From positions 62,001 to 126,000 of the forward strand of contig NZ_JACJRQ010000017.1 of the NCBI RefSeq assembly GCF_014697355.1: a stretch of DNA of 64,000 nt, written 5' to 3'. The DNA is from Nostoc calcicola FACHB-3891 (lineage in GTDB: Bacteria; Cyanobacteriota; Cyanobacteriia; Cyanobacteriales; Nostocaceae). Each line of letters begins with the position of its first letter. Positions within the stretch are counted from its first letter, which is position 1. The notes under the pieces are model-generated. The model did no database searches, was not told where the DNA came from, and saw nothing but the letters and a program-made list of their open reading frames with translations. Positions 44,084 through 53,901 of the stretch are shown in pieces. The position numbers were made by a program, and so were the translations under genes.

Positions 44084-45736
44084 TCAAGATTCTTGTTGAG
44101 AAGAGAGTCTATGTATTTCCTCCCCCAACTGTCGCCGAACTGATTCCAGTAGATTTGTATCCCGCGTCCAGTGCTTCCAGTCAAGGCCGACACGCCGAGC
44201 TAATGGAAACGCCCACTGTTGGCGATGGCTATTTTTAAGTATTTCGAGATACTCGTAGTCTTCTACCCCTTCTCTGAGCCACTTCAGTCTCATGGAAGGA
44301 ATAACCCCTTTGATACCTACCTGTTTCCCCGGATAAAACAACATCCCTTCACCAGGAAAATAGTGTTTGTATTTTTTCTGGAAATAAGTTTGAACGTCCT
44401 TCCACGGATCTTTTGTCCATAAATCAACTCGCCAGTATAAAATTCCTGTTAGCCCAAGGCTTTGGCTAATGAAGCCTGGATGAATTCTGTAGTTTATTGG
44501 TTCAAAATCTATCTGCCATTTGGGAGAGTACCCATCTTGTACCAAAGCGTTGTAAGACCAAACTTTATCTCCTTTTTGCAAAACCTCAGTAATTCGTTCA
44601 GGAGCTTCATTATAGGATTCTGGTAATACTACCCATATATCTACGGCTGAACGTCCAGTTCCGGAACCATCATCATAAAGCGTAGGTGTGGGAGTCATTG
44701 CTAAAGCGGTTGCGATTCCAGCTTGATGAAAATTTCGCGCCCATTGCTTTACAGGTTCAATTAAATTTGGACAGTTATCAATTTCATCAGCATATCTTGC
44801 GTAGAGAAATAAACCCGATTCATGTTTAGCAGAAGTAGTTTTAATTCTTTTGAGAGAAGGAGCTGGAGCCATTTTGCAAGTGCTAACATTAGCTCCACTC
44901 CAGAAAGGAAGACCACGAGAACGCAGTCCCCACTGGTTGATTAACTCAGGTTCATCTGCTGGATTAAAATGGGCATCAGGCATTAATTTATGTTTGAGAA
45001 GTTCTATCATGTCGCTTTTATCTTGATGTTCATAGAATGTGAACTCAGAATTAAGCGATGGTTTGATTGGCAACTCAAAATTCCAAACTTTCAAGTGGAT
45101 TTTACCTGCGATCGCTCCTTGGTCACTACTAACAGTAAAAGTACTTAGATAATCACCAGCTTGAGTGTTACGGGGTACAAAAATATCTACCCAAATGGGT
45201 TGGTTATTTCCAGCTTTCAGATTGAATGGAACAGCGTCTAACTCGGCACCTGTAAGATCTGTTTTGTTTTCAGGATTAATAAATGGAATTAGTCCATCTG
45301 CATACCATCCAGTACCTAAAGATGGATTGGTACTACCTTTTTTGTTAGGGCTGGAATGAGTAACGCGAACGTAATGTTCACGATAGAGTGTAATGTTTGT
45401 ATTGGAAATTATTCGGTTGTTTGAAGCAGACAAATCTGAAACTTTAACATTCACATTTGTCAGATCGCCATTGGGTGCGCGAATTCCTATCTGAAAAGGT
45501 TCATATTCTCCACGTGCCGCGTACAAATCAATGTCGGTTTTGCTTCCTGGTGGCTCTTTTTGCTTTATTCTTTGTAGATTTGAAGCCACCCATATTAAAG
45601 GGCGATCGCCTAAGGATGAGTTATTAGCTAATAACCCGATACTTGAACAAGCAAATAAAATAAATCCTGTTGCCAATATCCATAAAAAAAGTTTGAGTTT
45701 ATTAGGAAACTTTCCCTTGGTTTTTAAAAGAGACAT
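44084..45736 (-). CDS. Lipoprotein, GH123/DUF4091-like
   Basis: About 550 residues from ATG 45736, supported by AGGAG at 45745-45749. The signal peptide ends in a lipobox-like LFAC near residue 31, so it is probably a lipoprotein. A beta-sandwich N-domain (ARGEYEPFQIGIRAPNGDL) precedes a TIM-barrel-like body. The C-terminal SMRLKWLREGVEDYEYLEIL is the signature of the DUF4091/GH123 group, which includes N-acetylgalactosaminidases. Acidic active-site residues cannot be assigned. It may trim the surface polysaccharide outside the cytoplasm. Confidence 0.68.
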   Translation of the reverse strand: MSLLKTKGKFPNKLKLFLWILATGFILFACSSIGLLANNSSLGDRPLIWVASNLQRIKQKEPPGSKTDIDLYAARGEYEPFQIGIRAPNGDLTNVNVKVSDLSASNNRIISNTNITLYREHYVRVTHSSPNKKGSTNPSLGTGWYADGLIPFINPENKTDLTGAELDAVPFNLKAGNNQPIWVDIFVPRNTQAGDYLSTFTVSSDQGAIAGKIHLKVWNFELPIKPSLNSEFTFYEHQDKSDMIELLKHKLMPDAHFNPADEPELINQWGLRSRGLPFWSGANVSTCKMAPAPSLKRIKTTSAKHESGLFLYARYADEIDNCPNLIEPVKQWARNFHQAGIATALAMTPTPTLYDDGSGTGRSAVDIWVVLPESYNEAPERITEVLQKGDKVWSYNALVQDGYSPKWQIDFEPINYRIHPGFISQSLGLTGILYWRVDLWTKDPWKDVQTYFQKKYKHYFPGEGMLFYPGKQVGIKGVIPSMRLKWLREGVEDYEYLEILKNSHRQQWAFPLARRVGLDWKHWTRDTNLLESVRRQLGEEIHRLSSQQES

Positions 45737-45853
45737 TTCAAATTCTCCTGACTCAACTATTGAAGTGAGAAGTAATCTTGTGACTGGGAGATTAGTAAAT
45801 GCCTGAATTATTATTTTAGCATTTGAGGCTTTTTTTTTATAAGAGTTATGCAA

Positions 45854-46467
45854 CTAGATTTTGAAAATTAAAGTGCCCAGACTTAAAGGAAAGTTTTAAC
45901 CTATGAGTCTCAAACTAGCGATTTTTGATAAAAACAATTTGCAATATTTATGCAAAAGTATATTTGCACATTAAGATTTTTTTATAAGATTTGGGGGGGT
46001 GTGCGATCGCTAATTTTTTGATTCCACATCACTTGAATCATTTAGCCTTTCAGAGCCTTTAAACGAACAATATAAATTTTATGTAAAGCTTAAATGTTTT
46101 GAAGCGTTAAAAATCTTGCAAAAATATATCATTTTAACTTATATATTGTAAAACATTTTTCTTTACTGTAAAAGTATTTTATTTTATAAAAAATAAATTG
46201 GTTGTTAAGAAAATTATGAAATTGAAACTTAAATTTACGAAAATAACGCGTTAAGTTAAGAAAATTTGTAGCTTTAACCAAAAAAATCGATATATTTCCC
46301 CAAAATTTTAATTAAAATTCACAAATGTATTTGATGTATTATTAATGGATGCTATTAATAATTTAAAGATTTGATAAAGAAGTTTAGTTAACCTTTGGCT
46401 CATGATAATTAAATAATTACAGCTTCGCTCAACAAACTTGGTAAAAATAAAAATTATTGAGCTAAAT
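45854..46467. other. AT-rich intergenic DNA, no gene seen
   Basis: More than 600 bases of AT-rich DNA upstream of the first RTX leader. The last 100 bases (around 46370-46425, GATAAAGAAGTTTA then CATGATAATTAAATAATTA) match the region at 49358-49405, before the second leader, so the duplication began here at the latest. Confidence 0.5.
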
Positions 46468-46655
46468 ACTTATCGTTTGCCTAATCAATTAAGTAACTTT
46501 TAGGAACATAAATTATCTAATTTTGTAGAGTAGGTATCTTGCTCGATCGCAACCAAAGGCAGGCTTTTTTAGCTTGTCCACAATAATTAGTTGAATATTT
46601 TTTGTTTAGAAGTTCCTAAGCAAATAATTAATGTTTTCTAACTTATGATTACCCA
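46468..46655 (+). promoter_or_regulatory. Candidate structured leader of RTX gene 1
   Basis: ACTTATCGTTTGCCTAATC (46468-46486) can pair with GATTACCCAAATGGTAAGC (46637-46655) using G-U pairs, and TTAGGAAC (46500-46507) pairs exactly with GTTCCTAA (46612-46619). The same layout, with different paired bases, precedes the paralogue at 49731. It may be an RNA leader or an old inverted-repeat insertion. Confidence 0.5.
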
Positions 46656-46722
46656 AATGGTAAGCGATTTACTTTGGCTGAGGCTGAACTGACTTATTAG
46701 TGAGAAATTTAGGACAAATAAC

Positions 46723-48675
46723 ATGGCATTTATTTTCGGCAGTACAAGCGCTGATAGTCTCCTTGGGAGTTCGGCAAATGACACGATAGTTGGTTGGGCT
46801 ATTAACGGTAATGCCACTAGTATCTCCGGTAACGACACCTTGAATGGTGCAGCAGGTAATGATTCCCTCGCAGGCGGGACGGCAAACGATAGTCTAATTG
46901 GTGGAGATGGCAGTGACACACTGGATGGAGGCACAGAAAATGACACACTTGATGGAGGCACAGGAAACGACTCTCTAATCGGTGGTACAGGCACTGACAC
47001 CTTCAAAGGCAGTCAGGGTAACGATAGTATTAATGGCGGAGATGGTACTGATACCGCAGACTACAGTCAACTAAATCAAGCCATTACCTTGTCATCTGTC
47101 GGAATCATTCAAAAAGCTGGGGGATTAGGGCAAGACCAACTTTTTAAAGTAGAAAGAATCATTGCTAATGCTAATGTTGCTAACAACACCATAAATGCAT
47201 CACAAGCTTCGGCTGGAGTATCTATCATCGTTAACCTCCAAACCCAAAGTTTGGCTGTCAATAATGTTCCTGGTTTGGGAACATTGTCATTTACTGCAAT
47301 CAACTTTGATAATGTCGTCGGTACAAATGCAAATGACAAAATTACTGGTGATAGCCAAAGTAACCTATTATCCGGTAACAGTGGGAATGACACACTTGAT
47401 GGGGGTGCTGGCAATGACACACTTGATGGGGGTCTTGGCAATGACACACTTAATGGAGGTACAGAAAACGACAGCCTAATAGGTGGAGATGGCAATGACA
47501 CACTTAATGGAGATATTGGAAATGACACACTTAATGGAGGTACGGGTACTGACAGTTTGAATGGTGGAGCAGGCGACGACACTTACATCATTGACGGTGC
47601 CGTTGACACCATTATCGAAGCTGCTAATTCAGGCACAGATACCGTCCGGTCTTCTATCACCTACACATTGGGTGCTAATGTCGAGAATTTGAGGCTAACG
47701 GGAACTAGCACCATCAACGGTACAGGTAACAGTCTTAACAACTTTATCTTTGCTAATACTGTTAACAACACTGTGAATGGCGGAACAGGTAATGACACCC
47801 TAGATGGTAACTTGGGCGATGACATCCTCAATGGTGATGATGGCAATGACAGTTTACAAGGCGGAGGGGGGAATGAGAGACTGAATGGGGGGTCTGGAGA
47901 CGACATCCTCATCGGTGTTTACCCCCTCGATCTGCTTCCACCCGGAATAGGGGAGGCTGATACTTTGACTGGTGGGCTTGGGGTAGATAGATTTATCTTG
48001 GGAGATGCCTTAAGTGTTTTCTACGATGATAACAACACTGTGAATCCTGGTTTTGGAGATCTGGCTACCATTACTGACTTAAACTCTAGTGAAGATCGAA
48101 TTGAACTTAAAGGAGCTACACAGGACTACCGCCTGGAAGTTGTTGGCAGCAACACACGAATATTCTTAGATAAACCAGGAACAGAACCAGATGAGATCGT
48201 AGGCATTGTGCAAGGAAGAACCAATCTCAGACTTGATAGTGACGACTTCCTTTTCTATGAGCGCGAAGATGCTGGACAAGCTACAAACAATACACTAGCC
48301 AGCGCTGAAGGATTGGGTTCCTTATCGTCAGGTTCAAACGTTAATGTTTCAGCCCAGTTAAAAGCAGTTCAACCAGGAGATAATCCTGATTTTGACTTTT
48401 TTAAATTTTCTTTAGCAAATGCAGGAACTGTCACTATTAGTACGGCAACATCAGGAGATTCAGTTCTCGGACTGTTTGACAATGCTGGGACTTTACTGCA
48501 AGTTAATGATGATAACGGTGTTAGCCTAGCATCATTAATCACTACTTCATTAAGCGCCGGCACGTATTCCATTTCAGTGAGCAAATATGATTTCTTACCT
48601 CAGAATGGTGGAACTTTCTCTGGTAGCAACATTAACCCTGATTTTTCTTATACGTTACAAGTCACTTTTGTTTAA
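46723..48675 (+). CDS. RTX calcium-binding protein with C-terminal PPC domain, paralogue 1
   Basis: A 650-residue acidic protein. RTX nonapeptides (GGxGNDTLD type) occur in blocks at about 35-110, 220-290 and 345-400, where each binds Ca2+ in a parallel beta roll. Between them are two non-RTX linkers (about 110-215 and 290-345). A conserved segment FYDDNNTVNPGFGDLATITD lies near 440, and residues about 525-650 form a pre-peptidase C-terminal (PPC) beta-sandwich ending SYTLQVTFV. No N-terminal signal is present; type I secretion is expected. The protein is probably extracellular. Confidence 0.85.
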   Translation: MAFIFGSTSADSLLGSSANDTIVGWAINGNATSISGNDTLNGAAGNDSLAGGTANDSLIGGDGSDTLDGGTENDTLDGGTGNDSLIGGTGTDTFKGSQGNDSINGGDGTDTADYSQLNQAITLSSVGIIQKAGGLGQDQLFKVERIIANANVANNTINASQASAGVSIIVNLQTQSLAVNNVPGLGTLSFTAINFDNVVGTNANDKITGDSQSNLLSGNSGNDTLDGGAGNDTLDGGLGNDTLNGGTENDSLIGGDGNDTLNGDIGNDTLNGGTGTDSLNGGAGDDTYIIDGAVDTIIEAANSGTDTVRSSITYTLGANVENLRLTGTSTINGTGNSLNNFIFANTVNNTVNGGTGNDTLDGNLGDDILNGDDGNDSLQGGGGNERLNGGSGDDILIGVYPLDLLPPGIGEADTLTGGLGVDRFILGDALSVFYDDNNTVNPGFGDLATITDLNSSEDRIELKGATQDYRLEVVGSNTRIFLDKPGTEPDEIVGIVQGRTNLRLDSDDFLFYEREDAGQATNNTLASAEGLGSLSSGSNVNVSAQLKAVQPGDNPDFDFFKFSLANAGTVTISTATSGDSVLGLFDNAGTLLQVNDDNGVSLASLITTSLSAGTYSISVSKYDFLPQNGGTFSGSNINPDFSYTLQVTFV

Positions 48676-48742
48676 GGACGTTGTTCACTTCAGAAATTAC
48701 TGACATCGAAAGGCAGATTGAAGGACACTTTTTCTGCTAAAT

Positions 48743-48768
48743 AGGAGGACACTGCACCGTGTCCTCCT
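48743..48768. terminator. Hairpin after RTX gene 1
   Basis: AGGAGGACAC (48743-48752) pairs exactly with GTGTCCTCCT (48759-48768) around six bases, 68 bases after the stop. There is no clear T-run, but the perfect 10-bp stem suggests a transcript end. Confidence 0.7.
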
Positions 48769-48927
48769 TATATAAGAGATTATTTTCAACCTTGATAAAT
48801 GTTTTTTTACAGTTAGAAATAACTGCCTTGAATATCAACTTAATATTGATTAAGTACTATTTTTGAGAAAGACCATGCAACTTTTAGATGAAATTCAAGA
48901 ATAATTAAGTAATCAGAATCAATCAGT

Positions 48928-49013
48928 TTGGAGTCGTACCCGCCAGAAAGTAAACACCAAATCTGAGATTTGCTGGTGTTTTACCCTTTATTCACGAGCC
49001 ACTTCGACTCCAA
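48928..49013. repeat. Nested inverted-repeat element between the RTX genes
   Basis: TTGGAGTCG (48928-48936) pairs with CGACTCCAA (49005-49013). Inside, GTAAACACCA (48950-48959) pairs with TGGTGTTTTAC (48974-48984), and CAAATCTGAGATTTG between them is itself palindromic. It may be a small mobile repeat or a structured 3' region. The 48676-49454 gap holds no gene. Confidence 0.5.
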
Positions 49014-49454
49014 TTTTCAACTGAATTCTCAGGACTGACTCCTGTCTTCTGTGTTGATAAAATTTATGTAAAGTTTAACTGTGATTAGCACAAGACTTTT
49101 TTGGAAAAATATATCAATTTAACTTATTGATTCTAAAATAGATTTCTATAATCGATAAATATTTTTTTTAGTCAAAAAAAATACTTTATTAACAAAAAAT
49201 CTGATATTGAAACCTAACTTAACTACTGAAATGCCTGAATTTGAAAATTATCGCAACTTTCAATAAAAAAATTAATAATTTTGAAAAAAATACTTAATTA
49301 AATTTAATATTTTGTTGAATGTATTATAAATTGCAGAGATTGGTATTTTGAAGATTTGGTAAAGAAGTTTATGTATACTTTCGTTCATGATAATTAAATA
49401 ATTAGGGCATAAAAGAAATTTATAAAAATAACCAACATAAATAAATTTTTGCCA

Positions 49455-49656
49455 ATTACTTACCATTTGCGTAATCGGTTAAGGGATTTGCAAGAAATAA
49501 GTTATCCAATCTTATTGTAGAGTGAGTATCTCGCTCACCCAAATCAAAGGTGTGGTTTTTGACCAAGACCACAATCACTAGTTGAATATTTTTTATTTGC
49601 AAATCCTTAACCAAAATTAACGTTTTCCAAATAGGATTACGCAAATGGCAAGTAAT
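49455..49656 (+). promoter_or_regulatory. Candidate structured leader of RTX gene 2
   Basis: ATTACTTACCATTTGCGTAA plus TC (49455-49476) matches the complement of 49635-49656 at 21 of 22 positions. GGTTAAGGGATTTGCAA (49477-49493) pairs with TTGCAAATCCTTAACC (49597-49612). Two local hairpins lie inside: GTGAG/CTCAC (49523-49537) and TGTGGT/ACCACA (49551-49573). The gene starts 75 bases after, with AGGAG at 49719-49723. Confidence 0.55.
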
Positions 49657-49730
49657 CTATATCGAACTGATAAAGAGTTATTTGACTAAGGCCGAACTTA
49701 GGCATTAGTTAAAAATTCAGGAGAAATAAT

Positions 49731-51080
49731 ATGGCAGTTACTTACGGTACAACAGGTTCCGATACCATAAATGGGACTTCGGGAAATGACGCGATATATG
49801 GTTGGGCTAGTGGTGGTAATGCCAACAGTGCATCTGCTAACGATATCTTAAATGGTGCAGATGGTAACGATAGTCTGTTTGGTGGGACGGGAAACGACAG
49901 TCTAATCGGTGGAAATGGCGATGACACACTTGATGGTGGTATAGGTACTGACAGCTTGAATGGGGGGGCAGGTAACGACACTTACATCGTTGACAGTGCT
50001 GCTGATGTTATTACTGAAACTGCTAATTCAGGCACAGATACTATCCGGTGTTCTATCACTTACACACTAGGTGCTAATGTAGAGAATTTGAGGTTAACGG
50101 GAACTAGCGCCGTCAACGGCACAGGTAACAGTCTTAACAACTTTATTTTTGCTAATACTGCTAATAACACTGTGAATGCTGGAGCAGGTAATGACACGCT
50201 AGACGGTAATTTGGGCGATGACATTCTCAATGGTGAGGATGGCAATGACAGTTTACAGGGTGGAGAGGGTAATGACAGACTCAATGGGGGGTCTGGAGAC
50301 GACATCCTCATCGGTGTTTGGCCTGATAGTCCACTTGCACCTGGAATAGGAGAGGCTGATACCTTGACTGGCGGGCTTGGGGCAGATAGATTTATCCTTG
50401 GGAACGCTACAAAAGTTTTCTATGACGATAACAATACTGCAAATGCAGGTTTTGGAAACTTGGCTACCATTACTGACTTCAACTCTAGTGAAGATCGAAT
50501 TGAACTCAAAGGATCTCCACAGAACTATCGTCTGCAAGTTGTTGGAACTAATACACAAATTTTCTTAGATAAACCGGGAACTGAGCCAGATGAAATCGTA
50601 GGTATTGTACAGGGTAGAAACAATCTCAGACTTGATAGTGACGACTTCCTTTTCTATGAGCGAGAAAATGCTGGACAAGCTACAAACAATACACTCTCCA
50701 GTGCTGAAGGATTAGGTTCCTTATCATCAGGTTCAGATGTCAATCTTTCAGCTCAGTTAGTAACAGTTCAACCAGGAGATAATCCTGATTTCGACTTTTT
50801 TAAATTTTCTCTAGCAAATTCCAGAACTGTAACTATCAAAACCGTCACACCTGATGATACAGTTCTCGGTTTGTTTAATAATGCTGGGACTTTACTGCAA
50901 TTTAATGATGATACTGGTAATGAATCAGAGTTTGGGTCATTAATTACCGCGTCACTAGGTGCAGGAACGTACTCTATTTCAGTAAGTAAATATGCTTTTT
51001 TCCCTCAAAATGGTGGAACTTTTTCTGGCGAAAGTGACAGCATTTCTGTTCCTTATACCTTAGAAGTTAGTGTGACATAA
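49731..51080 (+). CDS. RTX calcium-binding protein with PPC domain, paralogue 2
   Basis: A 449-residue paralogue of the 650-residue protein, lacking about 200 residues of its first half. RTX blocks lie at about 40-85 and 145-190. The shared linker (GTDTIRCSITYTLGANVENL) and FYDDNNTANAGFGNLATITD follow, with PPC-type residues about 325-449. AGGAG at 49719-49723 supports ATG 49731. The upstream DNA is also duplicated. Predicted to be secreted by type I export; role unknown. Confidence 0.85.
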   Translation: MAVTYGTTGSDTINGTSGNDAIYGWASGGNANSASANDILNGADGNDSLFGGTGNDSLIGGNGDDTLDGGIGTDSLNGGAGNDTYIVDSAADVITETANSGTDTIRCSITYTLGANVENLRLTGTSAVNGTGNSLNNFIFANTANNTVNAGAGNDTLDGNLGDDILNGEDGNDSLQGGEGNDRLNGGSGDDILIGVWPDSPLAPGIGEADTLTGGLGADRFILGNATKVFYDDNNTANAGFGNLATITDFNSSEDRIELKGSPQNYRLQVVGTNTQIFLDKPGTEPDEIVGIVQGRNNLRLDSDDFLFYERENAGQATNNTLSSAEGLGSLSSGSDVNLSAQLVTVQPGDNPDFDFFKFSLANSRTVTIKTVTPDDTVLGLFNNAGTLLQFNDDTGNESEFGSLITASLGAGTYSISVSKYAFFPQNGGTFSGESDSISVPYTLEVSVT

Positions 51081-51240
51081 GGATGAATAAGGGCATTTGA
51101 TAAATATAATTTGGGATTCGCAATTTCTGTGTCTAGTTTTTGTAAATCCATCTGTAGAAATTTTCAAACATTTTCTAAATATTTTTAATTAATTAAAAAT
51201 ATTTAGAAAAAATAATCTGACTATGTTTATGGAGAAAATA

Positions 51241-52689
51241 ATGAATAGTACTAAACTATCCAAGTCAGCTAAACCCAGATTTAGCGATAAATTCGCTCTC
51301 AAAGACTGCTTTTTTTGGACAAAAACACTTGTATTAACCATATTTATATTAAATCATGGAACTACTGTAGTTAATGCTGAACCTCAATCCCTACGTCCTG
51401 ATATTCAGGTTCGCAATATTTTAAATACGGCATCGATTTCTCCTTCTGTTAGGATTGCAAAAGATCCACGAAATAATACTCTCTATTATCTCAAGCGTAA
51501 TGGTGAAATTTATCAAGTTAATTTAGCTTTATCTACTAGTACACTTGTGTACAGCTTTAGCGATCATAAGGTAGGTGAAACTCAAGGTATGGCCATTGGT
51601 CCTAACGGGACAATTTATTTAGTTGGCAATGGAAACCTTGTTAATGACCAAACCAAAGCAATTATTGTGAAAGGCGTAATTAACTCAAGTACTGGACAGC
51701 GCATTTGGTCTGTTTTGGCTAAGAGTGCAGCGTATCCTAAAAGCAAAACAGCCTACGATCATCGCTTTAACGGTGTGGTTGTTAGCCCAGATGGTAATTT
51801 TATTTATGTGAATAGTGGTTCTCGTACCGATCATGGTGAAGTCCAGACTGCTGGAGGTTTGTATCCCAATACTCGCGATGTAGGATTAACAGCCTGTATA
51901 ATCCGTCTTCCTACTAATGGTCAAAATCTATTTCTTGCAAACAATAGAGCTACTTTAAAGACGGCTGGCTATATTTTTGTAGAAGGAACACGCAATACTT
52001 TTGATATGGCTTTTGCGCCTAATGGCGATTTATTTGGTGCAGAAAATGGCCCCGATCGCGATATGTCAGAAGAATTAAATTGGCTGCGTGAGGGTTATCA
52101 TTATGGCTTTCCCTGGCGTATAGGTGGGACAGATAATCCACAACAATTTCCCAACTATAATCCTGCCAATGACCGTTTGTTAAATCCCAAATTTGGCGCG
52201 GTTACAAAAGGCTACTATTATAACGATCCCACCTTTCCGGCTCGGCCTAATATCACCTTGACTGAACCAATTACTAATATCGGCCCTGATGCAGACAGTT
52301 ACCGCGATCCTCAAGATGGCAAAGTCAAAGATGCTAGCGTTCTTGGGCAACCTTTTAGCACTTTTACAACACACCGTTCCCCTTTGGGCTTAGTTTTTGA
52401 TACACAAGGAGTAATGAGTCCAGAATTCAACAAAGATGGATTCATATTGAGTTGGACTCCAGGCGATCCCGTTGGTGAAACAGTAGCAGGTCCTTTTAAA
52501 GATCCTAGCCAAGATTTGTTGCATTTAAACTTAACTAAAGTAGGAACTACAAATTATCGACTTGAAGCCAGACGGATTGTCCAAGGTTTCAGCAATCCCA
52601 TTGATGCTGAAATTATCGGTAATAAGATTTATGTTTTGGAATATGGTGGAAATCAAGGACTTTGGGAAATTACTATGCCTAAGAAGTGA
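51241..52689 (+). CDS. Exported glucose/sorbosone dehydrogenase-like beta-propeller
   Basis: About 482 residues from ATG 51241, with GGAG at 51231-51234; ATG 51223 is less likely. An N-terminal hydrophobic signal (TKTLVLTIFILNHGTTVVNA) is followed by a propeller with family motifs: HRFNGVVVSPDGNFIYVNSG, then FDMAFAPNGDLFGAENGPDR and YHYGFPWRIGGTDNP. The fold is that of PQQ-dependent soluble sugar dehydrogenases, where it oxidises aldoses in the periplasm. Binding residues for PQQ cannot be confirmed here. It follows the RTX genes on the same strand. Confidence 0.82.
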   Translation: MNSTKLSKSAKPRFSDKFALKDCFFWTKTLVLTIFILNHGTTVVNAEPQSLRPDIQVRNILNTASISPSVRIAKDPRNNTLYYLKRNGEIYQVNLALSTSTLVYSFSDHKVGETQGMAIGPNGTIYLVGNGNLVNDQTKAIIVKGVINSSTGQRIWSVLAKSAAYPKSKTAYDHRFNGVVVSPDGNFIYVNSGSRTDHGEVQTAGGLYPNTRDVGLTACIIRLPTNGQNLFLANNRATLKTAGYIFVEGTRNTFDMAFAPNGDLFGAENGPDRDMSEELNWLREGYHYGFPWRIGGTDNPQQFPNYNPANDRLLNPKFGAVTKGYYYNDPTFPARPNITLTEPITNIGPDADSYRDPQDGKVKDASVLGQPFSTFTTHRSPLGLVFDTQGVMSPEFNKDGFILSWTPGDPVGETVAGPFKDPSQDLLHLNLTKVGTTNYRLEARRIVQGFSNPIDAEIIGNKIYVLEYGGNQGLWEITMPKK

Positions 52690-52710
52690 TCCAATTTTAG
52701 ATTTTGGATT

Positions 52711-53901
52711 TTAGATTTTGGATTTGGGAATAGTATTGTGATACCTAAATTCTGATTCTTGAATTGTGAATTGTTTAGCCAATATATTGTCATAAAGTGC
52801 CTCGTATTCAGCCACAATCGAGTCTAAAGAAAAACATTTTATGACTCTTGCACGTGCTGCTTTTCCTAAGCTTTCTCTACCCTCTTTTCCCATATCGATT
52901 AATGCTTGCCAAGCATTAGCTAATGCTTCTGGATTCCTTGGGGGGACTACTTTTCCGGTATCACCAACAATCCAACCTGAATCTCCCACATCTGTGACTA
53001 CACAAGGAACACCACAAGACATTGCTTCGCCAATTATATTGGGAAAGCCTTCTCCTGATGAAGAGGAAGAAGCGATATCTAAAGCAGCGGTTAAACGGGG
53101 TATATCATGACGTTCACCTAGTAGATTTATGTGTTTCACAAGCCCTAACTCATGGATTAGTTCAGATAAAATTGGATTTTGCCAATCAACTTTATTGCCA
53201 GCAAGAACAAATTGGACGTTGGAATATTTTTTAATTAGTAATGCGGCGGCTTGAAGAAAATTAAAATGATCTTTGATGGGATGATAACGACCAATCAAAC
53301 CAATCAACAAAGCATTTTCAGGGGTATTGAGTTCTGAACGAACACTGAGGCGATCCTCCGTTGATGGCGTAAATTTTTCTGTTTCAAAGCCGTTGGAAAT
53401 TACACAGGTTTTATCAACACAATACCCAATTTTTTCATGCTGTTTAGAACTATTCTGAGAGTTATAAATAATTTTTGTAGGCAAGTGAGAAAATCTAGCG
53501 CACAGATTAATAATAATATTTGTTCCCGGTTTTTCTAATTCTAAAGTATGCAATGAATGGCGTATATTCCAGATAATAGGTACTTGTCTAAATATAAAAA
53601 GTTTGGCAAATTGTGCTGCTAAGTTTCCATGATACATCCAACCTTGAATTAAGTCAGGTTTGAGTTTATTTACTATGTGAATCATTCGCCAAATGTTAAT
53701 TAGTTTAGGTAATCCTTGCTTCATCCCAATGGTGTAAACAGGAATGCCTAAATTCGCAATGCGATCGCCCCATGTACCACGATCCATTAAAGAAACAACA
53801 ACTGGACTAAAACGTTGTCGATCCATCCCGGAAAGAAGTTTGTAAAGCATGACTTCAGCACCACCAGTGGAGAGTCCAGTAATGATATAAATAATTTTCA
53901 T
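52711..53901 (-). CDS. Glycosyltransferase family 4
   Basis: A 396-residue GT-B enzyme of the second polysaccharide block. The N-terminal IITGLSTGGAEVMLYKLLSG starts like many GT4 proteins. NIRHSLHTLELE lies in the acceptor domain. The donor domain has IGLIGRYHPIKDHFNFLQAA, and SSSSGEGFPNIIGEAMSCGV carries the E-x7-E motif. The sequence is close to the GT4 at 55099-56247 (shared FPNIIGEAM/FPNVIGEAM and VVTDVGDS), suggesting related acceptors. The start ATG overlaps the stop of the polymerase gene by 4 bases. Confidence 0.9.
   Translation of the reverse strand: MKIIYIITGLSTGGAEVMLYKLLSGMDRQRFSPVVVSLMDRGTWGDRIANLGIPVYTIGMKQGLPKLINIWRMIHIVNKLKPDLIQGWMYHGNLAAQFAKLFIFRQVPIIWNIRHSLHTLELEKPGTNIIINLCARFSHLPTKIIYNSQNSSKQHEKIGYCVDKTCVISNGFETEKFTPSTEDRLSVRSELNTPENALLIGLIGRYHPIKDHFNFLQAAALLIKKYSNVQFVLAGNKVDWQNPILSELIHELGLVKHINLLGERHDIPRLTAALDIASSSSSGEGFPNIIGEAMSCGVPCVVTDVGDSGWIVGDTGKVVPPRNPEALANAWQALIDMGKEGRESLGKAARARVIKCFSLDSIVAEYEALYDNILAKQFTIQESEFRYHNTIPKSKI

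Noticed and set aside
46638..50311. Minus-strand frames opposite the RTX repeats
   Set aside because: Repeats of the GGNGNDTL codons leave the other strand open and give Pro/Ser-rich translations; these are shadows.
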